The notes beneath the pieces were generated by a model, which did not search any database, was not told the DNA's origin, and saw nothing but the letters and a program-made list of their open reading frames with translations. DNA of 30,778 nt from Bigelowiella natans CCMP2755 (lineage: Eukaryota; Cercozoa; Chlorarachniophyceae): positions 1-30,778 of the forward strand of contig ADNK01002305.1 in the NCBI GenBank assembly GCA_000320545.1. Direction: 5' to 3'. The position numbers were made by a program, and so were the translations under genes. This document shows, piece after piece, positions 12,292 through 22,462 of this stretch (its first letter is position 1; each line of letters opens with the position of its first letter).

Positions 12292-15200
12292 ATGGCGGAC
12301 GATGGTAAGAATTCCGCGGCAGTGCCTATCAGCGTGGGACGAAACAATAACGACCGCAACCAACGGAAGAATCGTCGCAACAGACGTGCGGCCAACATGA
12401 GCATGACAGAGTTCCAGGATGGCCGGGGTCGCTCTCGCTCGATGAATCGTCGATGTATTTCTAATTGCGTTTTGTACTCTCAAATGTCCCTGATTAATGT
12501 CCTCCGTGCAGACGAGTGGGAATTTATGCATCCAATTACAAAGAAATGGACACTGATTGACAACGAGTCTCACAAGAAAGCTGAGATAGCACTGAGCAAT
12601 GGTAGATGAGATTGAGGTACTGATGTTTCACTGCCGCATCTTCATAATGTTCTTTCAACAGGAGCACAATCTATCTGGATTCCAAGATCTGATGGAACAC
12701 AAATGCAATTGGATTTCAAATCGAAGACATGTGTGTTCTACGATTTATTCTTTGTTTTCACATGTTTCGGCATTGAGTTCTTTCAACATTTTATTCAGGC
12801 AAATCAAAAGATAGGTCATTTGACACTCTGATGGAGATCCACACACTGATTGAATTCGTACCACCTTTACCAAGGGTCCATTAATGATGAGTTCTTTTTC
12901 CTAGACGAGGAAAGATGGTTGCAACTAAGCTACGCTCGTTCAGGCTCTCTTTTGATATCAAAGACCGGGTTAATATAAAGTACATATTGTGTCATGCATC
13001 TCATCCAATACACTTCTATGTACCACAAAGGTTATTGTGAAGCGGTTTCTAGACAAAAATGTCGTTGTAAAAGCAGCAGGGGTCATAGATAAGTAGAATA
13101 ACAACAGACGACATCAAATGCGTAACTATTTGCACACACTTCTTGAAATCAGATTCCTTATTATCGGACTCTATTCCAACCTCTTGCTCAAAACGGTTTC
13201 TCTGCTCCAATTACAAAACCGATTTCGCGTGTCGGGTAATTTCTTGAATCTAATTCAAAGTGAAGTAACAACTAGAACGTTTCAATCATCAGTTGGGCTG
13301 GAACTTTTGTTGTTAATGTTATTCGTGGGAGGCATTTGTACAACACTGCCACTTTGGGAACACAGGATGTGTAATTCTAAATACCTTTGATTAAGAAACT
13401 TCGGTTCATGTTAGTATTATATTTCCACAGATATGTTACTTTCTCGACAGAGAGATTCAAACGGCCCATTTGTCAGGTACTTATATCAGCTCTGTGATAG
13501 TGATACCAATAAGGATAACAAAAATTGATTTTCCCCCCTCAAGACTCCAAGAACGTCGGATGGAGGAATTAATCCATTATTCAACCACATCGTGGCTTTT
13601 CGAACTTCAAGCGAAGATCAAGTGCTAACCGTTAGTGTGTATAGTAGAGGCACGATGCAAGACTCTGTCGTTGGGAAATTCAAGGTAACCCATTCAACAC
13701 TTCACCACAAATCGCAATACAATGTAGAGGATATAGAAGTAAAATGTGGCATAACTTTTGTCTTCCAGATCTCTATTTCACTTTTGATTACGTATCTCAA
13801 CCCGATAGCAGCGGTATGGAACCTATAATTGGAAAATATTTGCTTCCAAGTTCGTGTGAGCATCCTATGATATTTTATGTAAGGGTCTCTTTGGGGAGTC
13901 CACCAATGACATACTCATTAACAGAGATAAGGTTGCAATAGAATTGATTTCTTGTACATAAGAAAAGGATCAAAATTGAAGTATTCGCGGTTAACAAATT
14001 ATCAGTCAAGAAATAGCTTAAGACGATCCGTCTCTGTGGTTCCATCTATCCAAGGAAGAACAACATTCGAGGATCATTTGAACAGGTAACCTAGACAATC
14101 TCGATTGTATTTTGTGATTTAATGATTTCTTTGTCGCTGATAGGATGGTGGGGTGTGGAAGCTACAGCGTAAAGTCTTGGTTTACTCTTTCGAGAAATCT
14201 AAGTTCAACAGATCAATATGCCGGGGAGCTGCTTCTAGATTTTAGATTCTTTCCGAATCCAATGTCAAAGGTGACATAAGTTTCAAATTAGATTGATGAT
14301 ACCTCGCAAAGTCTCCAATTTAACTCCATTGATATCAAGTTACATTCAAACTCTAACTTCCGTTAGATTATAGACTGGAACACTATTTCAAGAGTTGGCT
14401 TGTCAGATCATGTGGTGCGCTCTGGAAAGAGACTTTTTGGACTTTCACTAGGCCAAGCTATCAAACATAGCGAGTAAATCTCACTTGATCGTACTCTTCC
14501 TACTTTTTGGACTTTCACTAGGCCAAGCTATCAAACATAGCGAGTAAATCTCACTTGATCGTACTCTTCCTACAGATTCATTTTCATCAACTCTCGTAAC
14601 CATCTGTAGATATGTAGTTCCAGCTCCAATCGTAGATTGCATCGAAGTAATACGATTTCATCTGAACAGATGAAGACATCTTCATGAATCTCTTGCCACG
14701 TGATTTACTTGCTTTTAGTTCCTACTCGAATTTGGACTGGATGAAGAAGGTCTTTTTAGAGTTCCAGGTGATGCAAAAGGAATAGCTGATTACAGGTATG
14801 GGACATATGGGCAAATGTAACCGTGAATTCATTTTCAGTCCCTTTATATTCAAGGTTGAAGTACGATAGGCATGAACCAGTGTACATAAGTGAAGTTCAC
14901 GAAGCCGTAATATGAGCTTGTTACATTTTCAAAAACCTTAATCTGATGGATCCTTGGTTGCAGGCAGGAGTACTAAAGCTTTACTTTCGTGAGCTTCCTG
15001 ATTCTCTCATTCCACGACGCATGTAAATTCTCATAATTCTATCTCAGTTATGCCAAGGATTCATACAACACAACATTTGCTAGGTTTAACGCTTTTATCG
15101 GCGTCGAAAAGGATGGAGTAGCATTGGAGGAAAAACTCAATAAGTAAGCGGAATCAATCCAGAAAAGTCGAAAACTATGATTCGCATACCAATGAAAAGG

Positions 15201-16851
15201 AATTCGTTTCTCAGATATCGCTATCTTCTCACGATACTGCCGAGGGAAAACTCCATAATACTGCACTACCTAATGTTTGTTACAAAATCTTCTTAGTTTA
15301 GTTTGAAACGACGCTCCATCAAACTTAAAATTCCAACGAAGGTTTTTCCTTTCTTGTGTCGCTGATCATTCGGGGAAAAACAAGATGAAGCCTGCAAACA
15401 TAGCTATCGTCTGGGCTCCGAACCTTTTGAGGTAGAAACATGACAAATCGCACGTGGATTGTCATGTATAAATTCATTTATAGTCAGATGTAATTTTTCT
15501 AACATCGGGTGCAACTTTTTCCTTTTGAAAGGGATGCCCCGGGCGACGAACACATGGCACTTGTTAACATTCCAAAAACTCACCGATGTATTCAGAGCTT
15601 GGTGGAAAATTATGATGAGATCTTCCATGCCAACGTAATTTTTGGTTTCATTATTTATACTTCCAAAGTGTTTCATGATGATTAAACGTGTGAGATATTT
15701 TTCCAGAGGAGTGAACGTGTGCAAGCTGAGAGTCAAAAAGGATCATCAACAACCATCTCTGCCACCTCTCCACATCCAAACGTTGACAAAATTGGATCAG
15801 AAGTTATGGAGGCAAAGTTGGCGCTGCAGCAACAAAGCATCGATCTGCTTAAGGCTCGATTAAAAGTCGGGCACAAATGATCTACTTATCGAGAAGCAGA
15901 AGAAATCTGACTAGTTTTTTATGTTATTAGGCAATGCAGGATAAGGAAGCTAAATGGGTCGAACAAAGAACCCGTCTTGAGACACAATTGACCCACGCGA
16001 TAAAATGGAGCATGCCGAATGGGCCAGATAGTGAAGATGAATCAAAGCCCTCAATAAATAATGTGGCGATAGCAACAAAATCTCCACGATATAAAATAAT
16101 GAAGGAAATTCGATCTCGTAATGGTTCAACTGTCCCAGTCGGAGCCACGAAATTGGTCAGCAAATCGATAGATTCAGCTAAGTCATCTGATGTGCCTGCT
16201 CCACCGAGAGAACCACCCTCAACAGGTGTTCAGGTTATGGTGGCAGAAGGAAAGCTCAAATCAAACTTGAAATCAATATTGAAGAAGCGGCCGGTTCAGA
16301 ATCCACAAGTCATTGAAGTATCAGGTGGCGTTAATGATAATGCCAAAGAAATAAGAAGCGAAGAAACAACATCAGAAGAATCTAAGATAAAAAGTGCAAG
16401 CAAATCTGAAGTAGCTACTAACGTTATAGAAACTGATGAAGAAAATGTACACGGGAGAGAAGCGATAAAGGTCGACGAGGAGGAGGAGCTTGAAGCAGGA
16501 GGAAAGACTAGTTCAATCGGTGATTCACACACTAATGAAACCCAATTGAAATCCGAATCAAGTAATAACAGTGAGGTCTCATCACAGAATCTATCAAGAG
16601 CTAATAAGGAGTCAAAATTTGATCCCCCCCCCCCTTCAACTACTCCTCCCCCCCCAAACACTACTAGAACCCACAAAAAACCTCCAGTGCGGCTACCGAA
16701 TAGTGGGGGAAGACACGTTCCACATCCACCAAGTGGACCGCCACCTGCAGGAGCAGCAACTGCGATGCAACTTCTGAAGTCCAATCAAAATTCTCAATCT
16801 CTTAATCGGGGTCGAAAACCCACTGTGTTCGGTCCTCAAGTTAAAAAGTAA
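12292..16851 (+). CDS. WWE-like, C2 and RhoGAP domain protein
   Basis: A Rho-family GTPase-activating protein of about 966 residues. Exons: 12292-12601, 12662-12730, 12799-12875, 12915-12968 (this junction tentative), 13031-13066, 13153-13235, 13293-13370, 13431-13476, 13544-13684, 13769-13791, 13851-13878, 13982-14085, 14144-14270, 14367-14473, 14610-14646, 14719-14795, 14855-14906, 14964-15022, 15084-15143, 15215-15274, 15342-15431, 15532-15634, 15707-15865 and 15931-16851. Domains: basic N-terminus; WWE-like module about 74-127; C2 about 211-390 with strands GTFVVNVIRGRHL, DVYVTFSTE, LTVSVYSRG, WFTLSR and GELLLDFRF; RhoGAP about 415-600. The arginine finger is in GLFRVPG (about R454), K488 and R492 are in LKLYFRELP, and Asn is in WAPNLLR. 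A coiled coil follows (about 640-680), then a Ser/Glu-rich region and a proline-rich tail. It should turn off Rho/Rac/Cdc42-type GTPases at membranes. Confidence 0.9.
14432..14573 (+). repeat. Exact 70-bp tandem duplication across a splice donor
   Basis: 14432-14501 is repeated without a mismatch at 14502-14571, plus two further bases. The unit holds the last 42 coding bases of the RhoGAP exon 14367-14473 (encoding LFGLSLGQAIKHS), its GTAAAT donor and the start of the intron. Only the first donor keeps the frame: reading on into the second copy meets TAA at once (AGC GAG TAA). The next exon (14610, YVVPAPIVDCIE) joins the first donor in phase. The intron is therefore about 136 bases, longer than most of its neighbours. 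Confidence 0.97.
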
Positions 16852-17099
16852 AAAGAAGACGTAGTCATTGATGTGATTGAACAATGTGTAGATCTGCGTG
16901 AAACATTGTCGTTTAGTGGTCGCAATGCTAGAATGTTGAATTGTCACCAGATCACGTGGTTCACACAAGTCTAGAAGTGGTGGCATGCTGTCTTCTAATT
17001 ATGCAATGTTGCAAATTTGAAATGTGTTTTGTGACATCCATGCCAATGCTCTAGTGCTTGCTAGCTTACAGCATGATTGTGTGCTGTTCAGAGGGCGTG

Positions 17100-17342
17100 T
17101 GGGGACTACATGGTCCCTGTGCGTGTACGCGTGAGAGAACACATGTACCCATGCACACCACATGCACTTGGAAAGCTCACATGCTAGCATGCTCTGTTCA
17201 CATCCACACATGCTAGCATGAACCAAACAAGCCATGACACGTGTGCGAAAAATTGCCAAGTGCAGCTGCAGTGGGTGCATGTGAAGTAGGTGATGCACAT
17301 GTCGTAGATAAGCATGCACGCACAGGGACTACGTGGTCCCCA
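17100..17342. repeat. Inverted repeat with 26-base arms
   Basis: 17100-17125 and 17317-17342 are reverse complements at 23 of 26 positions. Each arm contains a near-palindromic core (GGGACTACATGGTCCC and GGGACTACGTGGTCCC). The interior of about 190 bases holds two CATGCTAGCATG palindromes and other GCATGC words. It could be a small foldback or MITE-like element, or a structured regulatory region. The arms diverge quickly outward and I see no clear target-site duplication. Confidence 0.65.
17180..17220. repeat. Two CATGCTAGCATG palindromes
   Basis: Perfect 12-base palindromes at 17180-17191 and 17209-17220. They belong to a family with further members CACGCTAGCACG at 2659-2670 and 17447-17458, and CATGCTAGCATG at 26030-26041. 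Near variants lie at 2158-2169 (CATGCTGGCATG) and 9577-9588 (CATGCTAACATG). All lie outside the confident exons. Confidence 0.9.
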
Positions 17343-18287
17343 TGCTTGGGCGCGTGTCGATTGTCGATTTACGACAGGACTCTTGCATCAATTGCTGCAG
17401 CGATTGCATCGTTGTGGTTGATCCGCATTCCAATGTGCGAACATCCCACGCTAGCACGCCTGCAAAATTGCAGGAGGATCGCGAACGCATTCAAGTGGAG
17501 GAAAAGAGAGAGTTTGGAAACGATTCTGCGCTGCCAATGCCGAGATCTGGAGCTAGCTAGCGAGGCCGTGAAGTTTTTTGAACAAGCTGCAGAGCTGTGG
17601 AAAAGTGTGGTTGAATGCGAACAATGCCAGAATGGTGTGTTTCACAAAGGAGAAGCCTGTGTGATCAACGACCAAGCGTTGCATCGCGCAACTCGCACGT
17701 TTCGTGTCTAGATGTTTGCGCTGAGAATCACTAGGTGACGTTGAAGTTGCACATTGCCAATCAGGCACTGCAGCTAACACTTGGGCAGTTGACCGCATTG
17801 CACTGTGGCCATGCGCATTGCTCAAACTCACGCGACAGTTTGCATGCACAGTGTGATGGCATCTCGATCACACATTGATTGCAAAAGCTGCGACACCACA
17901 CTTGCAAGCTGGCTAGATGGGAACGACACAGACGACAACACATTGCACTTTTGCAAGCTTCACATGCAAACATCTACGTATCTCCTGATCACAATAGACA
18001 AAGTAATATGTGTGTGGCATTACGTGTCTACAATGATATGCAACATCGCAACCACATTGAACGCATTGCAAAAGTGCTTGTGATCTTGCAATGTTTTCAA
18101 CATTGTGTTGCAAAACGTTGCATTGTCAAGTTTCCTTGTCTCACCAGCTCGTCAACTAGAGTTTGTCTGGTTTGTGTGTCGTTCACTGCTAGACTGGTTC
18201 AGGCAGCTTTCAGCCGTGCTGGTGTGGAGCTGCGGGTTTGAAGGTGGCTCTGCTTTCCTACAATTTTCTTTTGCTTTTTTGCTCTCA

Positions 18288-18374
18288 TTGAACATTGAAC
18301 ATTGAACACTCTCTGCACCATGATTCTCATTCTTTGACAACACTATCGGAACAATGAACAATGAACAATGAATG
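18288..18374. repeat. Paired heptamer arrays (CATTGAA)3 and (CAATGAA)3
   Basis: Three tandem CATTGAA-type units near 18288-18308 are followed about 45 bases later by three tandem CAATGAA units near 18353-18374. CATTG and CAATG are reverse complements, so the two arrays carry the same pentamer in opposite orientation. They lie about 120 bases upstream of the small gene at 18500. Confidence 0.8.
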
Positions 18375-18499
18375 AAGCATTGATGCAAACTACATGAGCA
18401 GCTTCAACCTCCATTCCTGTGTTCCTGTGCCATCACAAAAAGGCACACAGATGCTCTCATAACTGCCTCCCAATCGACTCTTGTCACCGTCCTATTTGG

Positions 18500-19113
18500 A
18501 TGTCTCAGAAACTAAATTGGATCCATTTTTGCGTACTTTGAAGATTCATTCTCCGCTCAGTATTTCTGATAGTTCTCAAAAGCGCTCAGATATTTGACCT
18601 GAGTCATGTCATATCGAATGACGCAGATGCCGAATTCTACTGGTAACGGTTTAGTCTTCTAAAATTATGAAAACCCAGGGCACATTTCACATTTCTGCAA
18701 GATATTTTCTGTGTATATTTGTTGTGCAATTAATCAGAGGACCTTGTCACAAAATTTCGTAAGAGAGTCTGAAATAGAATGGTAATTTTGTTCTAACGCC
18801 ATCTCAGATTCAAGAAAATGGGAATATTCCGACAAAAATTGTTACCGTTGGCACTCCTTCGAGTCAACGATTTTTTGATATGCTGAGAAACTCTCAGCAA
18901 CATTATCATATCATAGTCCATTTACAAGATGCGACAACACTGATACGTCCAATCGTTAAGCTAATCGTACGAAGATGCACGCACAGTTGCCGAGATAGAC
19001 AGTTCGCAAATATCTCAGCGAGACTATTTACTTTGTGCGACACGAGGCAATCAAAGGAAGCTTTGATTGACAGTTTTCATCTGCGACACGATAATGTGAC
19101 TAAATTATCGTAA
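18500..19113 (+). CDS. Small protein of unknown function, four exons
   Basis: Exons 18500-18532, 18590-18642, 18740-18758 and 18808-19113 join in phase through introns of 57, 97 and 49 bases and give 136 residues. The start is MSQKLNWIHFC, with exon junctions leading into IFDLSHVISNDADAEFYW, TLSQNF and IQENGNIPTKIVTVGTPSSQ. The C-terminal exon is Arg/Cys/His-rich (IVRRCTHSCRDR). I recognise no family. The acceptor at 18500-18507 could also make MSQ part of an intron, so the gene may start further upstream. The stop lies 69 bases before the NNT start codon on the same strand, an unusually tight spacing that leaves little room for a terminator and promoter. Confidence 0.6.
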
Positions 19114-19182
19114 ATAACAAGGCGATTTGGGTATATTTCTTTTCCTTGCTTCGGAGGTGCAAACCCCACCCGCAACACACAT
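19114..19182 (+). promoter_or_regulatory. Compact spacer and 5' leader before NNT
   Basis: Only 69 bases separate the stop at 19111-19113 from the ATG at 19183. The spacer is T-rich first (ggtatatttcttttccttgc) and then C-rich. Transcription of NNT must start here or within the upstream gene. I see no recognisable core promoter beyond the pyrimidine-rich stretch. Confidence 0.35.
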
Positions 19183-22100
19183 ATGTATCGCACGCGCAAC
19201 CTTGTGTGGAGGGGGCGGAGCCTGGTGGCAAACCACCGCTTATCCGCCACTGCTAATTCCCTGCAATGTCTAAGCCAACAAGCGCGGAGGCTTCACGGCA
19301 TGACCGTAGGACTCTGCAAGGAGACAATGGAGAATGAAACCCGAGTGGCGCTTGTGCCGGTATTGTTCTGTAGTAGTGCTCCAAAGCGCTAACTTCTCGT
19401 GATGAACACATCGAGCTACTTTTTTGTTGTTTCCTAAAGTGAATTGGCTTACCTCCCTGCAGGATAGTGTTGAATTCATCCTCAAGAAAGGAGGGGAGGT
19501 AAAGGTAGAAGCCGGTGCGGGAGCAGCCTGCGGATACAGCGACGCTATGTACGAGGTTTGAACCCCTTCCGCCCGTCCACTCCGATTTGGCTACGGCCGA
19601 TATGCAATGCATGCATGCATCTTTTAACTCCTTATGGCTTGGAAGATGACAGGCACATTACGTAGCGCAGAGAGCGATGGATGGAGAAATACCTCTATTC
19701 ACATTCCATCCATTATTCAGGCTGCTGGGGCAAAAATAGTCGAAGAGGACGATGTTTGGAAGAGTGACGTTGTCATCAAGGTGATAGTTGTGATAGTATC
19801 ATTATGTCCCAGTGTTTTTTTACCACCTACCTGATGTATTTGTATTACTGATATTTGTCTGTACTCTTCAGATTCGTCCTCCAGAACTTGAAACGGCCAA
19901 GAAATTGGGTAAGCTTAGTGACTCCTCCCCAGAATTGTGCCTGTACAAGGCGACCCATTTGTGCGCCAATTTGATTGTTGTTGCATGCTCTTCCCAATTT
20001 GTAGAGAATCGTATGATCATCGGGCAGCTGATGGCCAGGCAAAACCCCGAGCTCATGGATCAATTAGCAAATCAAGGGGCTACCGTGCTCTCTCTGGTTA
20101 TCTTTGCTGCTTTCCCCCGTGTGTCAACTGCTGCGAAACAATGATATCCGTTGTCGTTCCTGTTGTTGCTTCCCCTGTCGTAGTGCTTTGGTAAAGACAA
20201 GGAATAGATGAAACCATAAGCGCTCAATTGCCGCTTTCCCCCCTCCCCCCCCCACCTCCAACTCGTTTTATTTCTAGGATATGCTGCTCCGTACTTTGTC
20301 ACGGGGACAAGCTTTCGATGTGCTCTCGTCGCAGGCCAGCATTGCTGGTCTTCGAGCTGTTGTGGAGGCTGCAGCAACCATCCAGCGTCCCTTCGCCGGA
20401 ATGATGACAGCCGCAGGACGACTTAAACCTGCTAAGGTGCGCGTCGTGCAACAACACAGCAATCGCTTAAATATACACACAATACTATAGACATACGGTA
20501 TCTCTTTTTTTAAACCCTTGCATAGTTGCATCGTCTTATCCTCAACCATATCGGTAGAGGTGTTGGTCATGTTGATGACGATGGTGGTGGTGGTGGTGGT
20601 GGTGGTGGCTCTTTCAGGTGCTGATTTGCGGAGTGGGTGTGGCCGGCCTGGCCGCCATCCAAAAGGCCAAGAACTTAAACGCTGTCGTACACGCTTTCGA
20701 TGTGCGTTCGGCTACCAAGGAACAGGTAGAGCTGTGATGATAGTTGATGAGACCTCAATTCGAAACGCCCACGTACAGACCGTCACGCTACTAACTGCAT
20801 CCCCCACGCTCCTCCTGCTTACAACGCTACATGTTTAGGTTCAATCCATTGGCGCAACATTCCTCGAGGTCGAGTCTGACGAAAGCGGGGAGGCCGAAGG
20901 GTAGTAAGACAATCAAACCGAAACACGCACAACAACATGGGGGGGAGAGGGTGCGGGCGGAAGAGGAGGATATCGGTTTCCATGGAAGATGGTTCTACTC
21001 TGCTGCGGCGAGAGAAAGAACAACTTATTTCCTTGTAGATTCCAGTATCTTAGCTTGCCACTCGAAATATGTGTTTGCCCCCCTCCCCACGTGGATATTC
21101 ACCATTTACTTCGCATCGCAGCGGTTACGCTAAGGAGATGTCGGCGGAATGGTTCGCAGCGGCCGATCGCATGCTTCTGAAGGAGTGCGCGACAACGGAC
21201 GTCATCATCACCACCGCACAGATTCCCGGAAGGTGCAGAGAACGTGCCCCCCCCCCCCACACACTCATCTGTATGAGCTTGTGCACAACCTCTCTCTTGC
21301 TAACTCTCCCTCTCTCTCTCTCTCATTCTCTCTCGCCTGGCGTGATGCAGGAAAGCACCTGTTCTGATCAAGAAAGACATGGTCGCTGCGATGCCTAAGG
21401 GGTCCGTCACCATCGACCTGGCTGCTGAAACGGGAGGCAACGTCGAGACGACGGTAGTATTGCTCATCCTGCTGTTTTCTCTCCTTCCAAATGCGATGTC
21501 TGTGTGTGTGTGTGTGTGTGTGTGGGTGTGTGTAATAGTAGTAGTAGAAGTGGGTAGTGGTAGTAGTAGTAGTATTCTGATTATCCCTCCTCCTCCTCTT
21601 CCTCCTCCTCCTCCTCCTCCTCCTACACAGGTTCCTGGAGAAATAGTTGACGTCGATGGCGTGACGTGTGTGGGATACACCAACATGCCTGCACGCATGG
21701 GCACAACCGCATCAACACTCTTTGGAGGAAACGTCACTAAGGTCCGCTTGACTTCGTCCTATTGTAGTTGTTTCCCCGAGACTGCATTGTGTCTAATCAA
21801 CGCCCCCCCCCCCCCCCCCCCCCTCTCTTCGCCTCTCTCTTCTCTTATCTACCGCAGTTGCTGGGTTCTATGATTGACAAAGAAGGAAACTTCCAAGTGG
21901 ATATCGAAAGTAAAAAACAGCAGTAACCAGCTAATAGTGAGTGAGTAAATAAAATGCAAGCAGCGAGAAGAGAAATCGAGGCCGCAGCACGCACGCACAC
22001 ACACGCGCACAGCTATGCTACCGATGTAAGTTATTATGGAAATAATCCGAGATGTTTTTCGTATCCATCCGCCTTTTTCTCACTACTTTCAGACGACGAG

Positions 22101-22421
22101 GCCGTGAGAAGCATGTGCGTGGTACACAAGGGAACGAAGCTCGAGCCCTACGTCCCCCCCCCCCCCCCCCCACAAGAGGAGAAGGAAGCAAAGGAGGAAG
22201 CGGTAATAATATATATGTATATATACAAATACACGTAAATATACTACATTTGAAGATCAAGAGGGATGGCAAATATTACCCAACACGCTGACCAACCCCC
22301 CTCCCTCTTCAGGTCGTGGAAGTGGTAGATCCTGAAAAGGAGGCGATGCAAACTGCTATGGTGAACACCGGATTGCTAGGATCGGCTGTTCTTGTAGGGT
22401 CATCTGTGCCTGGGTGAGGAA

Positions 22422-22462
<41 letters not shown>

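Larger units (their letters stand above)
16852..18499. other. Repeat-rich intergenic region
   Basis: No confident gene. It is dense in CATTG/CAATG, TGCA and GCATGC words and holds three of the five CAYGCTAGCAYG palindromes, a 26-base inverted repeat (17100-17125 with 17317-17342) and two heptamer arrays near 18290-18375. One plus-strand frame, 17241-17711, is open for 156 codons and contains a helical stretch (EAVKFFEQAAELWKSVVE, then CEQC). It lacks an ATG at its start and has no family match, so I treat it as a possible relic only. Confidence 0.5.

Noticed and set aside
12193-12573. Antisense open frame of 126 codons
   Set aside because: It is the complement of the first RhoGAP exon and has no splice or family support.
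13744-13941. Plus-strand frame reading DLYFTFDYVSQPDSSG
   Set aside because: It cannot be joined in phase to the upstream C2 exon with an intron of normal length. The alternative pair 13769-13791 and 13851-13878 fits both neighbours and the C2 fold.
16296-16784. Antisense open frame of 162 codons
   Set aside because: It is a shadow of the last RhoGAP exon; the Ser/Gly runs mirror its Glu and Pro codons.
18679-18720. Extra exon AHFTFLQDIFCVY in the small gene
   Set aside because: It would require a 19-base intron to reach the next exon. Skipping it gives a 97-base intron and keeps the frame.
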